A stretch of DNA of 64,000 bases, from positions 744,001 through 808,000 of the forward strand of contig PDUO01000009.1 of the NCBI GenBank assembly GCA_003008705.1, in the 5' to 3' direction. The translations under genes and the position numbers were made by a program. Positions 42,924 to 55,824 of the stretch are shown here, in pieces. The notes under the pieces were generated by a model. That model was not told the origin of the DNA and did no database searches. It worked only from the letters and a program-made list of their open reading frames with translations. The DNA is from Pezicula radicicola. Taxonomy: Eukaryota > Ascomycota > Leotiomycetes > Helotiales > Dermateaceae. Position 1 is the first letter of the stretch. Every line of letters starts with the position of its first letter.

Positions 42924-45900
42924 TCAATGTCCAGTTACCATCAACAACTTCCTGTTCTTCTTCACTAACCGATTCAATGTCTTCTCAATACCTTCCGTCT
43001 CCTTCCTCGCCTTCTGGAGGGCTGCATCAGCATTTTCTAAGCTCAGTAACGAGACATTGCCAATCTGCTGAGTGCGGTCAACCTCTCGGCCAACAGCAAA
43101 GTGGTGAGTCATATTCTCCAGGCCCGTGGCTAAAATGCCTTCCTGGCTAGATGGACCATAAGGGCTTTCGCCCGATTCAGAATGCGGGAACTCAACATCA
43201 GTACGCCACGAAGACCAAGATGAGTGTTCGTGAGGCCCGCGATTTAAGTCCGCATCAAGTGAGTTGGCGTTCAAAGCGTGCTCCAGCTGTGGATTTTCCG
43301 CTAGCGAAGGTAGTACATATTGATTAATGTAACTAAGTGCCTCATCCCGCTGGATCTTACTGACCGGGTCAATAGGTGTGCCATTGCTGTTGTTAAGTGG
43401 GAAGAATGCCGGGGGCCCGTTGGGAACTGCACGACCTTTGATCAGTTGAAACCCATTATTCGCGTTGTGTTTCTCACATAGAAATGTGGTGGGTCCGATA
43501 TCCGAGGCAATTCTGGCCTGAAGATCCAAGTAGCGTTCCTCTTCCTCGGGAGATAGATTCCGAATACACTCGCCATTGGGGGTCAACATCAATCTGCTTG
43601 CTCCATCCTGAATTTTGTGGACGGGTTTCCCGGAAAGCAGCTCAGATCGATCCTCTTTGGTGATTATGAGTTTCTGATCAATGTCCTGCGTGTCAATTAT
43701 TGACTCGTGACGGTAGGTGTTAAAAGCAACTGGAGTTTTCACAAAATTGAGCTTAGATACCTCTGGAATGAGTCCTTCCGAAAGCAGCTCCTGAAATACA
43801 GAACTGGGTGTCGGATTGGGCGTTTCGACAGGCTCTTCTTCGACTTCCGCGACCATAGAAACAGGCTCAGGGCTCATAGCTCTCTGAACTTTAACCTTAG
43901 CTTTTCCCTTAGTTTCGTTATTTTTTCCAGAAGGTCTATTTGTATCCTGCTCAGCAGAAGCCTGCTTTTCTGTGGCCTGTGACGGTTGCGCGACAACGAC
44001 TTCAACATCTTGTGTTGCTTCAACAAGACTAGGTGATGGTGCCCTGCTAGCTATTGGTGGCGATCCGCCAGCCGCACTACTAATGGTTTTCTCCTTCCTT
44101 TGTTTCTTCTTCCTACCCATAATGGGGGCGATCTCAACCTCTGGCTCAGGCTTAGCGACCACTGCCTCAAGTTCCGACTTTTCTTTTTCTCTCTGGGCTT
44201 CTCTACGTTGCTTCTTCTGCATGCTTTTTGTTGTTGTTCTTACAGGTGCCGAGCCAACTTTAGATGGCGGTGGAGAACTAGCCCTAGACAAAGATGCCGA
44301 AGTGATTGAAGCAGTCTCGGATATGATCTCGCTAGTTGGTGTTCCAGGACGATCCAATCTCGACGCTGATGCTAGACTAGGTTGACGAGACGATGGAAAG
44401 AGTGGAGGAAACATCGATGTTGTGGAAGATGGTGTAGCACTGCCCGGTGGCACCTCGTTCTTGGGAGTAGGAACTACCCGTAGTGTCTTGGGAGGTCGGG
44501 GCACATTTACTTGAGCAACAACTGGTGTGCTAGGTGGCAATGCCGGAAATGCAGCTTGGGACACGATAGATTTCGCCGGGGTCTCTGGAGCAGTTACTTT
44601 TGTGGACCCTTTCAGCGGGACCGATATGTTCAATATTCCCGGCGTGGATCGGGTTTCAATGCTTTTGGTGGCGGGCTGGGCGGTAGAACTACTGCTTGAG
44701 GGGCCTGTTGGGACTTTCTTCGTGGAGCTTCCCTTCACAGGCGTGGCGGCCTTGCTTGAAGGAGTGTGTTTGGCAGCCCCCTTCTCAAGAGCAGGGAAGT
44801 CTTCTGATTGAAGAGTAGTGGGTTGTGCAGTACCAACCGATGCAGAAGCTTGCGATGCAATAGCCTTCGAAAGTCCAGAGTTGGTAGCAAGGACTTTCAC
44901 ATTCTCTTTTGCCTGTGATGGTGATGTTTCAAAAATCTTGGGTGTTGCGACCCGCTGAGTGGGTGTCGGGGGTACAGATATTGTTGACAATGGAGTGGAG
45001 GCACGAGGAAGGAAGGCAGAGCTTGCCTTTGGCGTAAACGGGGGAGCGTTGGGGGCGATGCGTGATGATGGCTTTGCAATTGGAGATTCACGTGCCACTG
45101 GCGATGGATGTCCATGAGGAAGGGTCAAGCCCGGAGGACCGAATCCAGGTGGGACAGATGGAGTCGACGAGCGAGAAATACGACTAAAGAGATCGAATGC
45201 AGGAGGCGCAACATCGTCGAACGAGTTTTCGGCGACGACCTGATCAACTGCAAGCTCCATTTCACCCAGTGAGGGAAGAAGCTGGTCTTCTGAACATAGA
45301 TGATATGTCAGCAAAGTTCCCTTGTAACAGTAAAGGCAAGTGACAGTATGAGAAATGACACGAAGAAAATGAACGCGGAACTCCACGAGTTTGTACAGAA
45401 CAGCATCACGTCACGGATCCCATCATCGTCTTCGAAAGCAAGGCTACTGATGGCACAAAAATCTGTGAGAATGCTATATTTTGACCAGCCAGCTCATCGG
45501 CATGGGGTCGGGGCTTTAACGTACATGTTGCTGAGACGAAGACGATGATGGTGTTCCCGACGAATCCTTTCTGCCAAGCACTTGAAGCCTGGATGCCCTA
45601 GAAAAACAACAATGAAAAAGAAAAAACAGCCATGCCATGAGATCCTCTCATTTCCCAATCACAATAACGCCACGGCAACCGGAGCTTCCATCTTGGAGCT
45701 CTACCATGCTCGCTAAATCAAATGATGTTCGAGCAAAAAGTGCAACGCCCTTATAAGGGTCTTTGCAAACGCCAAAACCCCATGCATGAAGCAGCTATAA
45801 AAGGCCATGTCGAGAAGAAACGCCCGCCGCCCCTGCTATCTCTACCATCTGAAGCCCGCACCACCATACATCATACTTGGATTGTACCCACCTTGCGCCT

Positions 45901-48473
45901 GGCCGCCAAACAGTCCCTGTCCGACTCCGGCATTGCTCTGTTGCTGGTGTTGCATTCTCGCCTGCAAGATACTCGGGTCCGCAAGATCGACTAAGCCACC
46001 TCCCCCAGAGGAGGAAGTGTTAGCATGTCTGTGCTTCTTCCCCTTCTTCTTCTGCTTTGGGCCAAAATCATGGAATGCTCCAGGCTGATGACCATAGAGC
46101 GATGCCAGGAGGCCTGGGGCAGGAGCTGGAGTGGAGGACGCAGGTGGGTACTGCTGAAGAAAGGAAGGAAACATGTACTCACGCTTGCCTGTGTCATGAA
46201 CTTGGCTGCCACCAGCACTAATACCACCACGACCGCGAAGCATATCCCGAAGCATGTCGCTGTTGGAGTCCGTCTGAGAACCGCCAAAGACCGAGCTTCC
46301 ACCAATGGAGCCTCCAAACCCGCGGCCCTGGCCAAACATACCACCTATTGGTGGTGTCCCGGTCGATTTCAAGCCAGGTGGTGGGCCTTGCATAGAAGTA
46401 CCGTAGAATTGATTGTTTGACTGCGCATAGTTTCCTGACGGCATCATCGCAGCTTGTTGTGCCATCATTTTTGGATTGGCTGAGGGCTTCACAGATGATG
46501 ATGTCGAGGAGCTTTCGGTGACGAAGTTATATCTCGAGGATTGCCGGTTGTGGCCTTGACCTTGTTGCTGCTGGAAAAGAGCAGAGCTTTGACCGGCACC
46601 ATGAGGAAGTTGGTCAGCGAAGCCATGTTGAGACTGACCTGACTTAAGAAGCTGCAACTGCTGCTGCTGCTGTGGAGTCAAGGTTCTACCGTTGATGGTT
46701 GGATTGCCGTGGTTTTGAATTTGGCCAAGGCTAGCGCCGAAGGGAGCACCGTTGGAGGCTCTTTGAATAGGGAGTTGAGTGCTTAGTCGCCTCGAGTTAT
46801 TGAACCCTGGTGCCTGATTGCCCTCTCGGCCGTGATTATCTTCAGGCTCGCCACCAAGCTGCAAACTCCCACTCATTTGCTGTTCTTCTTCTTCCAGAGG
46901 TTCTTCCACCGATTGCATATCGGCCTGTGATTCCTGCTCAAGATGGAGTCTGGCTTCTTCTTGCTCACGTATGGCCCTTCGTTTCTCACCACCACGGTCA
47001 TCGAATAGCGGCGGAAAATCTGGATCTAAATCTTTGGTACCGACCTTAGGAAAAGTAACTAATGGTGAGTTTATAGCTTTCAGAAGTTCCTGGAGCGCAG
47101 AGTTTCGATCTGGTTCTGGTGATGCAGTAGAGGCTGGTTCACCGGAAGCGGTCACATCATCCTGAGGTTCTTGCTGATCCTCGCTTGGTTTTTGCGGTTC
47201 CTCAACAGTCTCTGTAGTCTCTGTAGTGAAAGGCAGGACATTCGACACAGCAGGACTTGACGTAGCGCCACTAGTAACATGGCTGCCTCTTCTGCTGCGT
47301 TGCTGCGGTATCTGATTTGCCCAACTAGCAGATGATGGCAAAGCAGAGCCATCACCACTATCTGACCCTTCTTTACTGGTTCCTCGCGCCATAGGTTGTG
47401 ACGCTGCCGCAATTGGTTGGGCTTGCTGTAGTGGTACTTGAAATTGAGCAGCTTGTCGTGATGATGACCTAGAAGATGATGGCATTGTGGTGAGGGGACG
47501 TTGGGTATTAACACTATTAATCGAGGATAGGTCCTGTCGCGAGTAACTATCATCATTATCGCCCGGCTCGTGAAGGAACATGCACTGCTTATTGGTGCAG
47601 GTTTCGTTTCGGAGGTACGCAGAACAGTACTTTGTTGTTCCCAGCTGAGCTCGCAGTACTCTGTCTCCATTTTGTGATCCATTGACCGCAGCTATACATC
47701 GGGCAGCATCTTCTTTCCGGTCAAAGGTGACATAGACTCCGATGGACTGTCCGTTTTGCGCCGTTTCCCCTTGCTTAGCCTTTTGGACAACAATCTTGAT
47801 TATCTTTCCGTACTGGCCAAAGTACTTTTCACCTCGGAGTGTCTGCAGCATTTCATCTTCACGAATGCCAGGACTCAGGCCGAGGACGTAAACCAGATTC
47901 TTCTGAATAACCCGTAAGCCAGCCAGATGCTTCCGATTTAGACTTTCGACCTCGCGCTTCTGTGCTTCCTTCTGTCTTTGTTCGGCTTTCTTCTTGGCAT
48001 TCTTTTGTACATCGGCTTTGAATTTTGCAACCCTAAGAAAGGTGTCAGTGTTTCGTCGGTGGAATGACTTGAGAATGCACCAACTCTTCAGGAGTGACAA
48101 CTTTAAAGACCATTGTTTCTTCGCTATAAGGTCGTCGACAAGCTGGGCATAGCCCATTCATATTATTCTTGATGTTGTTGAAGCAGAACTGGCAAACCTG
48201 TGGCAAAATTGATATATCAGTACTCAATAATCTCCAGATCATGCAGACAGGTGTAGACATACCTGATAGCCACAAGGGCAAGGCCTAAAGCTCTTGTCTG
48301 AGAGATCAAACTCCTCGACACAGAGGGGACTATTTGTCTGGGTCAGCGGAAATGCTCAGACCATCAAGGAGAGAAGACCATCGCGAGCAAGGCAACAGCA
48401 TGGTGTCAGATCCATATATCAATACGCACCAGGTGTCATCCTCTTCATCGATGAAACTATCTTGAGGAGCCAT
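42924..48473 (-). CDS. NOT4: CCR4-NOT subunit Not4, RING-type E3 ubiquitin ligase
   Basis: N-terminal exons are secure: 48473-48430, 48329-48263, 48197-48085 and 48032 to about 45846. They give MAPQDSFIDEEDDTCPLCVEEFDLSDKSFRPCPCGYQVCQFCFNNI..CPACRRPY (C4C4 RING), the linker coiled coil KKKAEQRQKEAQKREVESL, an RRM (NLVYVLGLSPGI..IGVYVTF) and a C3H1 finger (CSAYLRNETCTNKQCMFLH), then a long Gln/Ser/Gly-rich tail. A stop occurs at 45842, but a GTAGAG donor two codons earlier and a Ser-rich coding-like stretch after 45603 suggest that translation continues. The last large exon (about 45386-42924, 800 residues, SVPPGFGPPGLTLPHGH to EKTLNRLVKKNRKLL) matches what I recall of the C-terminal half of filamentous-fungal Not4. 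The middle junctions are not solved; a separate gene for the C-terminal half is the alternative. Divergent from NUO-30.4. Confidence 0.8.
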
Positions 48474-48861
48474 CTTGCAGGGCGCGAAGTGGCGGAGAAG
48501 GAAATGGTAGTCGGTGTCGGTGTCGGAAGGAGATCAAAGGCGCAAAAAGCCTCAGGCGGCGCGTCGCAGTGCTGGAAATTTAGAGCGTGTAATAGTAAGC
48601 AATACCAAGGATCAGCGTATCCTCTGGTATTCGCGCAGTAGGAATATGAAGTGGTGAGGTGGAGGTGTGAAAGTGAATCAGAAGGGAGGTTGCTGCAAAA
48701 CATAGACGACTTGGGCGTTGACCACCCTATTCCCGTGGCGCCGCACTAGCGCTAAGCGTTTCGGGCCTAGCTCTGGTGGCTCGAATGCACGAGTAGACAA
48801 GCTTCTATACTCCTGCAAAGAGGGTTCCTACCATTGACAACCCACGATTTGACTCTCCAAC
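48474..48861. promoter_or_regulatory. Divergent promoter region, NOT4 / NUO-30.4
   Basis: 388 bases between two divergent housekeeping starts. A GTGGCGCCGCACTAGCGCTAAGCG block (48736-48759) contains GGCGCC and AGCGCT palindromes. No gene within. Confidence 0.45.
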
Positions 48862-49793
48862 ATGGCAATGAGGGCATCGAATGGCCGCGCGCTGGCCTCA
48901 GCTCTGCGCTCAAGCAGGACTGCTTTCATCCGCCGCAACGAGGCCAATATCCGATGTTTCTCAACCACACAGCAACATCAAGTCGTAGTCTCTTCAGATA
49001 CACCAAACATGCGCCATGCCTCAAGAGATCCTGCCGGACCAGGAGGACTCCATGCGCCTATAATCAACCCTGCCGACAAGTACGCAACCAAGGCTGATGA
49101 TATGCATCGGTACGGCTCTTGGCTCATGGGCTGTCTACCAAAGTACATCCAGCAATTCTCCGTATGGAAGGACGAGCTGGTCATATACATCACTCCAGCT
49201 GGTGTGATCCCAGTCTTCAACTTTCTTAAATGTATGTGTTCCATGACTTGCGTTGCACGTTTACAAGATACTTACTTGTGATAGACAACACGGCAGCCGA
49301 GTTCACCCAGGTTACGGATATTACTGCAGTAGACTTCCCCACGCGAGACCAGCGCTTCGAAGTTGTTTACAACTTGTTGAGTGTGCGCCACAACTCGAGA
49401 ATCCGAGTCAAGACCTACGCAGATGAGGCTTCTCCGGTACCCAGCATCACAAGTCTATACGACGGAGCAAACTGGTACGAACGGGAGGTATATGATCTAT
49501 TCGGTGTCTTCTTCGTTGGCCACCCAGACCTACGACGTATCATGACGGATTATGGATTTGATGGACACCCTCTCCGCAAGGACTTCCCCCTCACTGGGTA
49601 CACTGAGATTCGATACGATGAGGAGAAGAAACGGATTGTGGTGGAACCACTTGAGTTGACCCAAGCATTCCGGAACTTCGAGGGGGGGTCAGCCGCTTGG
49701 GAGCAAGTTGGACCCGGTGTTGACAGGAAGCCAGACACGTTTAAGTTACCAACGCCAAAGCCAGAGGAGAAGAAAGAAGAGCCAAAGAAATAG
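48862..49793 (+). CDS. nuo-30.4: NADH:ubiquinone oxidoreductase 30.4 kDa subunit (NDUFS3 homologue)
   Basis: Exons 48862-49231 and 49285-49793, total 879 nt and 292 residues. It is a core subunit of the peripheral arm of mitochondrial complex I. The first 45 residues are a classical matrix presequence (Arg/Ser/Ala-rich, with RCFSTTQQ near the cleavage region). The mature part carries [50 protein letters not shown] and the family signature [42 protein letters not shown]. The lysine/glutamate-rich tail ([11 protein letters not shown]) is usual in fungi. The single intron begins GTATGT and ends ATAG. Divergent from NOT4. Confidence 0.96.
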
Positions 49794-50896
49794 AAATGAC
49801 GACACCGAATTGTACATAAATGTTATTAACATAAAAATTGTTCTACCATCATCAGTAGCATTGGCGTACGACTTCGAATGTAATTCCGATCAAGAATTTA
49901 CTCTAACTATGAAATTAGAGTCGAAACCACTATTGTCTTGTGGGTGAGCATAGTACCGCTAATTTTACGCACCCCGTTTTGTGAGTGCGCGCTGCTGCCT
50001 TGGATTGCGAGTTCTTAAAACACTATCCCTCATATCACTATTTTATCGTCTTAGCCTGAGTTCCCATTGTTAAATAAAGACTTGTGCCTTAATCGGTAAT
50101 CTCTCGGTTTCCAAAACACCGACAACTTCTGAAATCACCGTTTTTGTTTTTATTCTTTTGTCTTTTAAAGGGGGCATGTCAGGGCCAGAGACTTAGACTT
50201 CTCATCTCCTGTAGATGCAATGTTACTTGAAAGTTGGAGATGCGGTTTGAGTTACCAATCAACAATCTAAGTGATGTTAATGGGATTTACTTGTTAAGAA
50301 ACTAGTCACCCTCCCATCGAGGAGAGAGGGACAACTCGAGCTTCCAAGATAGTAGAAGCAAATGGCAAAAAAAAAGCAGTGAAATGAATCAAAACTTCAT
50401 TTCATGGGAGAACTCTCTGGGTCTACTTGGGGAACCTTGGACAGGCCAGTCTTATCATCCACTACATCCGGCAGCGTGATCTGCAGCAGTTTGCTTCTAC
50501 CATTGCCAGTTTACGTCAGGGTGACAAGTAAATAAACTAGAAGTGCTTGCTTCTTTACTACTCCAGCGTCCTAGCTGATGCGAACTCCTTCGTCAACCTC
50601 CCCCTAAAAATGTTTCGAAAGCCCAAGACCCACACAATACTAAGCACCTACGAAGGGTATATGAAGGATAACAATCACAGCCGATGTACTTATGAGGTTC
50701 AGCCTCTACGATCAAGTAAAGCCAAAACTTACATGCTTAAACTTTAAGGATCGATACTCAGGATTCACTTCAAACTTCAGGAATGCATGGCTCGTTGAAT
50801 TACTTGATATCATCAGGCCACCTTGTGTTCCCTGATAAAAACTCAGCTTGAAAACTTGAAAGGGCCTGTTTTGTGCGCTCCTTCGTCAGTTGATAA
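49794..50896. other. Convergent intergenic region
   Basis: 1.1 kb between convergent genes. AT-rich with poly-A at 50366-50376 and no family-like frame. The frame at 50547-50747 has no recognisable feature. Confidence 0.35.
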
Positions 50897-51613
50897 TTAC
50901 TTAATACTTGAAGTCCTCTGCACTGGAGGTATTGCGCTGCCAAAATGTAATGGATGATTCCGTCTTTGTCCCTTATCCCATGTGACGACCTCGAAAGTTA
51001 TGAGCGGCAAATTCTCAAAAAGCTCTCCTGTCACTTCACACACAAGCTCTCTCAAGTTCCACTCCACGCTTTCTCTTGCCATGTATAGGAGCTCCTCATA
51101 AACCTCTTCTTCTGACCCATCAAGAGAGACCCTGACAGATCCATCTTCCCTTGGATCACGAAAGCATACAATAACGTGCTTCAGAGAGTGAAACAAATGA
51201 AGATCATGCTCAAACCACAGAGAAAGAGCCTCACCAAGCCAGACCAGGCTTGTACAGTTCATAACCACATTCTCGACCTTCCCAATCTCTACTCTAAATA
51301 GTGTTGAAGCAGTTTCAGACCTTCCAGACAACAGAGCTAGCTTGTCGGAACAGCTAGGTCGAAAGGGTGTCATGGCAAGTATATCGGTCTTGAAATCCAC
51401 GTAGATTTCGCTTTCGCAAAGATATTCAGTCATTTCATAATGCTCTAATGCGATTTGACGAGCCTCTTGATTCACCTGCAGCATAGGTACTTGACCTTTG
51501 CCGCCTCGAAGCAATCGTGGTCCTGGGAGAAGAAAGTACCATATCGGTCGACGAATCTCTGGAGGAAGTTGGGAAAAGCGATGGAACGTAATCAGATGTG
51601 ACATTTTCTGCAC
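50897..51613 (-). CDS. 2EXR-domain protein
   Basis: Intronless, up to 238 residues; the second Met (MSHLITF, 51604) is an equally good start. The N-terminus FHRFSQLPPEIRRPIWYFLLPGPR is the 2EXR motif, an F-box-like module expanded in filamentous fungi, and LQVNQEARQIALEHY (about 45-60) is its usual second half. The C-terminal part contains FHSLKHVIVCFRDP, where such proteins have a beta strand reporting a height or position call, but no known catalytic motif. Biological role is unknown for nearly all members. It lies head-to-head with the dehydrogenase E1-alpha gene, about 240 bases apart. Classification is firm; function is open. Confidence 0.82.
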   Translation of the reverse strand: MQKMSHLITFHRFSQLPPEIRRPIWYFLLPGPRLLRGGKGQVPMLQVNQEARQIALEHYEMTEYLCESEIYVDFKTDILAMTPFRPSCSDKLALLSGRSETASTLFRVEIGKVENVVMNCTSLVWLGEALSLWFEHDLHLFHSLKHVIVCFRDPREDGSVRVSLDGSEEEVYEELLYMARESVEWNLRELVCEVTGELFENLPLITFEVVTWDKGQRRNHPLHFGSAIPPVQRTSSIK

Positions 51614-51850
51614 AAGATAAATTTCTGAAGTCCTGGGTAGGCATAAAGATCAAGCTAAAGTTGTGAGCAGACGGTTGGTAGCCATTGGAATGCTTGGCAC
51701 GCATATCATCGGCCTACGGTGATTACCCCGGATTGACTCCAGCTTTCCCTTCCCTCGAGCATAAACCTCAACATCGACACTGTTATGCGTCCCTGGCTAT
51801 CTTTTCTTCACAAACCACCTTGAGCTTGAAGTTAATAAATAACAAGAATC

Positions 51851-53303
51851 ATGAAAAGCCAGAAACGTGTCATTTGCTATGTACGGTCAAAACACTTAAT
51901 CTCAACCTTTCCCCGGACTAGACAACTTTCCCCATACCGACGATGGGCTTCCTCATTGTCCCAGAAGCCTGGAGCCGCAGGGTAAGTTGGAAGTTCCGTC
52001 ACCAGAAATTGTGCTAACAGGACTCAGGGTACGCTTTCCAGGTGCAGTAGACAGCAAATTTACCAATTCCCTCTCCTTCGAACACCCCTCCACATACCCC
52101 GCCATGCCCACATATCGAGCCATGGGACCAGATGGCGATATAGTTGATCCCGCTTTCACGCCCGCCTCAGATGAGATTGCACTCGAAATGTACCAGAATA
52201 TGGTTTCTGTATCAATTATGGACTTGATCATGTTCGACGCACAAAGGCAGGGTCGATTGAGTTTCTTCATGACGAGTCACGGCGAAGAAGGTACCTGTGT
52301 TGGTTCTGCATCAGCGTTGGAGAAGGAAGACGTTGTATTTTCACAGTATAGAGAGGCCGGGGTATTTGTACAGCGAGGTTATACTTTTGAAGACTTTATG
52401 AGCCAATTGTTTGCGAATAAGAAGGATTCGGGAAGAGGACGGAATATGCCTGTTCATTATGGAAGTTCGGCTCTGAATATTGTATGCATCTTCTTCCCAA
52501 ACTTTTATTTGAGGCTGACTGTTTGAAAGCACACAATTTCCTCGCCATTGGCTACACAAATACCACAAGCTGCAGGAGCCGCTTACGCCCTTAAAATGCA
52601 GCGTCTGACAAACCCCAACATTCCGCCGCGCATAGTAGCTTGCTATTTCGGAGAGGGAGCTGCAAGTGAGGGAGACTTCCACGCTGCACTTAATATTGCC
52701 GCTACGCGATCATGTCCCGTTGTCTTCATTTGCCGAAACAATGGCTACGCTATTAGTACGCCCACGTTGGAGCAATATCGTGGGGACGGAATTGCCAGTC
52801 GAGGTACAGGCTACGGTATTGATACTATTAGAGTAGACGGTAACGATATTTGGGCTGTGAGAGAAGTAACAAAACGAGCTAGGGAATTAGCCTTGAAGGA
52901 TGGTGGGAAACCTGTCTTGATCGAGGCCATGTCTTATCGAATTTCGCATCATAGCACTTCTGACGACTCTTTCGCTTACCGAGCAAGAGTTGAAGTTGAG
53001 GATTGGAAGAGAAGAGACAACCCTATTACCCGGCTACGGAAATATCTAGAGCTGAAAGGTGCCTGGGATGACGACAAGGAGAAAGAACTAAGGGGAATGA
53101 TAAGAAAAGAATGCTTGAAAGCATTTGCAGAAGCAGAGAAGGAAAAGAAACCTCCCTTGAGGAGCTTGTTTGAAGATATTTATGAGGAGCTGACGCCTGA
53201 CCTCAAGGGCCAGATGGAGGAGTTGAGAGATGTCATTGAAAGATATCCAGACGAGTATGACATTAGCGAGTTTGATGGTGGAAAGGACTCACTGTCAAAA
53301 TGA
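51851..53303 (+). CDS. BCKDHA: Branched-chain 2-oxoacid dehydrogenase E1 component, alpha subunit (mitochondrial)
   Basis: Exons 51851-51981, 52028-52481 and 52530-53303, total 1359 nt and 452 residues. It decarboxylates the 2-oxoacids of Leu, Ile and Val with thiamine diphosphate. The first exon supplies a matrix presequence (many Arg/Ser, RRWASSLSQKPGAA); the 46-nt first intron then joins VRFPGAVDSKFTN. Family marks: MPTYRAMGPDGDI, FFMTSHGEEGTCVGSA, SQYREAGVFVQRGY, GRGRNMPVHYG, the ThDP site GEGAASEGDFHAALNIAATRSCPVVFICRNNGYAIST (GEG..NN), and the phosphorylation loop YRISHHSTSDDSFAYR. The frame stays open through intron 1, so an intron-less reading gives a wrong start at 51987. Works with an E1-beta subunit encoded elsewhere. 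Confidence 0.95.
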
Positions 53304-54326
53304 ATGAAAACCGCTTTGATGAGGATACGATACTTTGCATTTTGAGTTCCATGTCCTGGTACCCCTTTTTAAGCGAACATATCTCGGCTGTACGTCTACA
53401 AATTACACAAACTTCACTTTATTGATCGCTGTAGTGCTGGTGTGTGTCCGTACCTTATAAATTACTGCTTCAAGGTCCTAGGTCTGAAGTGTGATCGAAG
53501 TCAGCACAACCAGAACAGGAACAAAAAACACAGCATATTACGAAGAACTATTGTTCTCGGTGCTTTGCATTTCTCATCCGCAACATCGAAGCCAACGTAA
53601 AGTATGCGGAACTGAAATTGAGGGACAGTGTTGCAAGTGTGCAACGTTTGGGAATTTTAAGCCGAAGAGAAGTACGGAAATTTATAAGCACCAAATTGAT
53701 CGTTAAATCCTAGCTCCATGTGAGAGGCTAGTCGAGGTATTTATTGAAATAAGTATGTTACAGTAACAAAGACCCTAAACCTCCGAGCGACACAAGATAT
53801 GTAGAAGTGAAGTATTTTATTCTTTTACATAGAAGCCTGTACAGAAGGCTATATCTGTATTTGTAGAAACCTGTAACTGAATACCAGATGTCCTTATATG
53901 TCAGAAGTCGTCATCTTATTCCACCTTAATCAGAATATTGGAATTAGACGTTAAGTGGCTGGTCACATGGACGTAGTGAACTCTAAACTTTTAGAAGACA
54001 TCTCGCTCGCTAAGGAGATCCGAAGGTGGAAAAGGGGGGAGCACTTCTAGGATGCATTGCAAATTTTATATTTAAGAAAGCGAGCTTCTTAAGTCAAGTG
54101 CTCCACAACACCATCCTCACATATAAACAACCAGTAGAGTAGCTCTCATATACGCTTTATATTTGACAAGCTATGATTTAAAATGTCAACTAGAACATAC
54201 GAAACTAGAGCCTCCTTCTAAAGCCTCTGATATTATTTCTACGATATTATCCTTCCAAGTGTGTATTCTATCTTCAAAATGTGTATATATCCAAGCTCAA
54301 TACGACGAGTAAATAGACTCGGCTTC
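53304..54326. other. Convergent intergenic region
   Basis: About 1 kb, AT-rich, between convergent genes. No coding, tRNA or repeat signal that I can support. Confidence 0.4.
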
Positions 54327-55371
54327 TTATAGATATTTCAATGCTGAAACCTTCACATGCTCGGCAAAGACCTCAGGAATACTGTAACCCAGAAGCTCGG
54401 AGTTAGTAAACTTTCTCTTAGGTAGCTGGCTCAGCAGTTACTTAAACAAAGGGAGCTACATAACCCAGGTGAGTTGCTCAGTGAGATGAGTATCTCTAGC
54501 ATGATCTAGGAGCCACAAGTAATAAACTCAAAGTGATAATTCTGTTCTAAGAAATAAACGTACCTAACCTGAGGAAAGTGTTTACAAGGCAACAAGCTCA
54601 CCTCAATCCCAGCCTTAACAGCAGTAACAACATTATCAAAAAAGCCTTCGAACTGAGAAAGACTACCAATAGTCCAAGTGATAGGTCTCCTAGTAAGTTC
54701 CTCGTTGCTAAGCTTCAAATTGTTGAAGCCTGCGCAGTAACCTCGGATCCAAGTAACGAAATTCTTCTCGAGACGAGTGTGGTATTCAGGGCCTAGTGCT
54801 TCCCAGTTCTCTGGTTTGGCGACGAGGTGATTGGGGAAGAGTGAGCGGCAGATAGATACAATACTGGCGTCGTCCATTTTGGGTAACTGTTTGAGGGCGT
54901 CGAACATGTGAAGAGTCACCTCGTGTACAACTGTTACTCAATAATTAGTAAACATTCAAACGAAGTCATTAACCACTCACTGCCGCTGTGAACACGAGTC
55001 GGATAATCCCGGACTAAACAAAGAACTGTAGCGCCACCAGAACTACACCCATAAAACGTCGCCTCTTGAATGCCCAATGCATCGATCAGTCCCACAACCT
55101 GTTTTGTGAGCTTTTCCCAAGTGACTTCTTCTACAGCTTCAGGCGGTGCTACGGTACGTGACATGCATGGCATATCCATCGTGGTGACAGTAAAAGAGTT
55201 AGACAGAATGGCAGCAGATTTTGCGAATGATTCACAGTCTCCCTCACCCGATGGGATAAGGATTAGATCAGGACCGCTTCCTTGTCGCTCGACGTACCAG
55301 TCAATTCCGTCGGCGGAACGTACCATGGATGATGTAGGCATTGCGTTTGTGTGAGGTGTGGAGATGTTCAC
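54327..55371 (-). CDS. Alpha/beta hydrolase
   Basis: Exons 55371-54981, 54930-54564 and 54381-54327; 270 residues from the first Met, 260 from the Met at 55341. The fold is clear: DGIDWYVERQGSGPDLILIPSGEGDCESF (strands plus oxyanion loop), TVTTMDMPCMSRT, then the nucleophile elbow FYGCSSGGATVLCLVRDYP (GxSxG with Ser at about 112 or 122). The C-terminal part has VVTAVKAGIEVSLLPCKHFPQVSIPEVFAEHV, where the His of KHFP is the probable catalytic histidine; the acid is not certain. The last exon is only 55 nt and is reached through a 182-nt intron (54563-54382). The N-terminus shows no signal peptide. Substrate unknown. Confidence 0.85.
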
Positions 55372-55824
55372 TAGTTATAGTTGCAGAAAAATAAGGGGTT
55401 TTGGGAACGACACCAAGAAGCCAAAATTCAAAGTTCTGTGTAATGATAAGTCAAGCCAGAGAGGATAAATAAATCACTGAAGAGGGGTAGATCTGTGTGT
55501 TTATTAGTCATATATGCTTATTATATATGCTTACAATGTTAGGTTGGTACAGGAATCCGTCTCGTGACCCCAAGTGCAGTTAAATGGAAGCATTCAACAA
55601 ATTGGGCAATACAAGGAAAAGGGGGCTATATCACTCATTATTCGCTTCTCATAATTTTCCAATTCTATGAGTCGTTGCAGCATGTATATATGTACATTAC
55701 GTGTGCATTCAGTCACATATATGGCCACATCCATTGCCAAAAGCATATAGGCCGCATAAGCTCTTCTGCCCGTCTTAACCCCACAATATGTATCCAAGGC
55801 CCATTCATATTTGAAAGAATAATG
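55372..55824. other. Intergenic region
   Basis: 453 bases between two minus-strand genes, holding the hydrolase promoter and the CUE-Smr gene 3' end. Alternating TATATATG tracts near 55508-55530 and 55683-55695. No gene seen. Confidence 0.4.

Noticed and set aside
51987..52526. Intron-less start of the dehydrogenase E1-alpha at 51987
   Set aside because: It lies in a 46-nt intron and lacks a mitochondrial presequence; the 51851 start supplies one and joins in frame.
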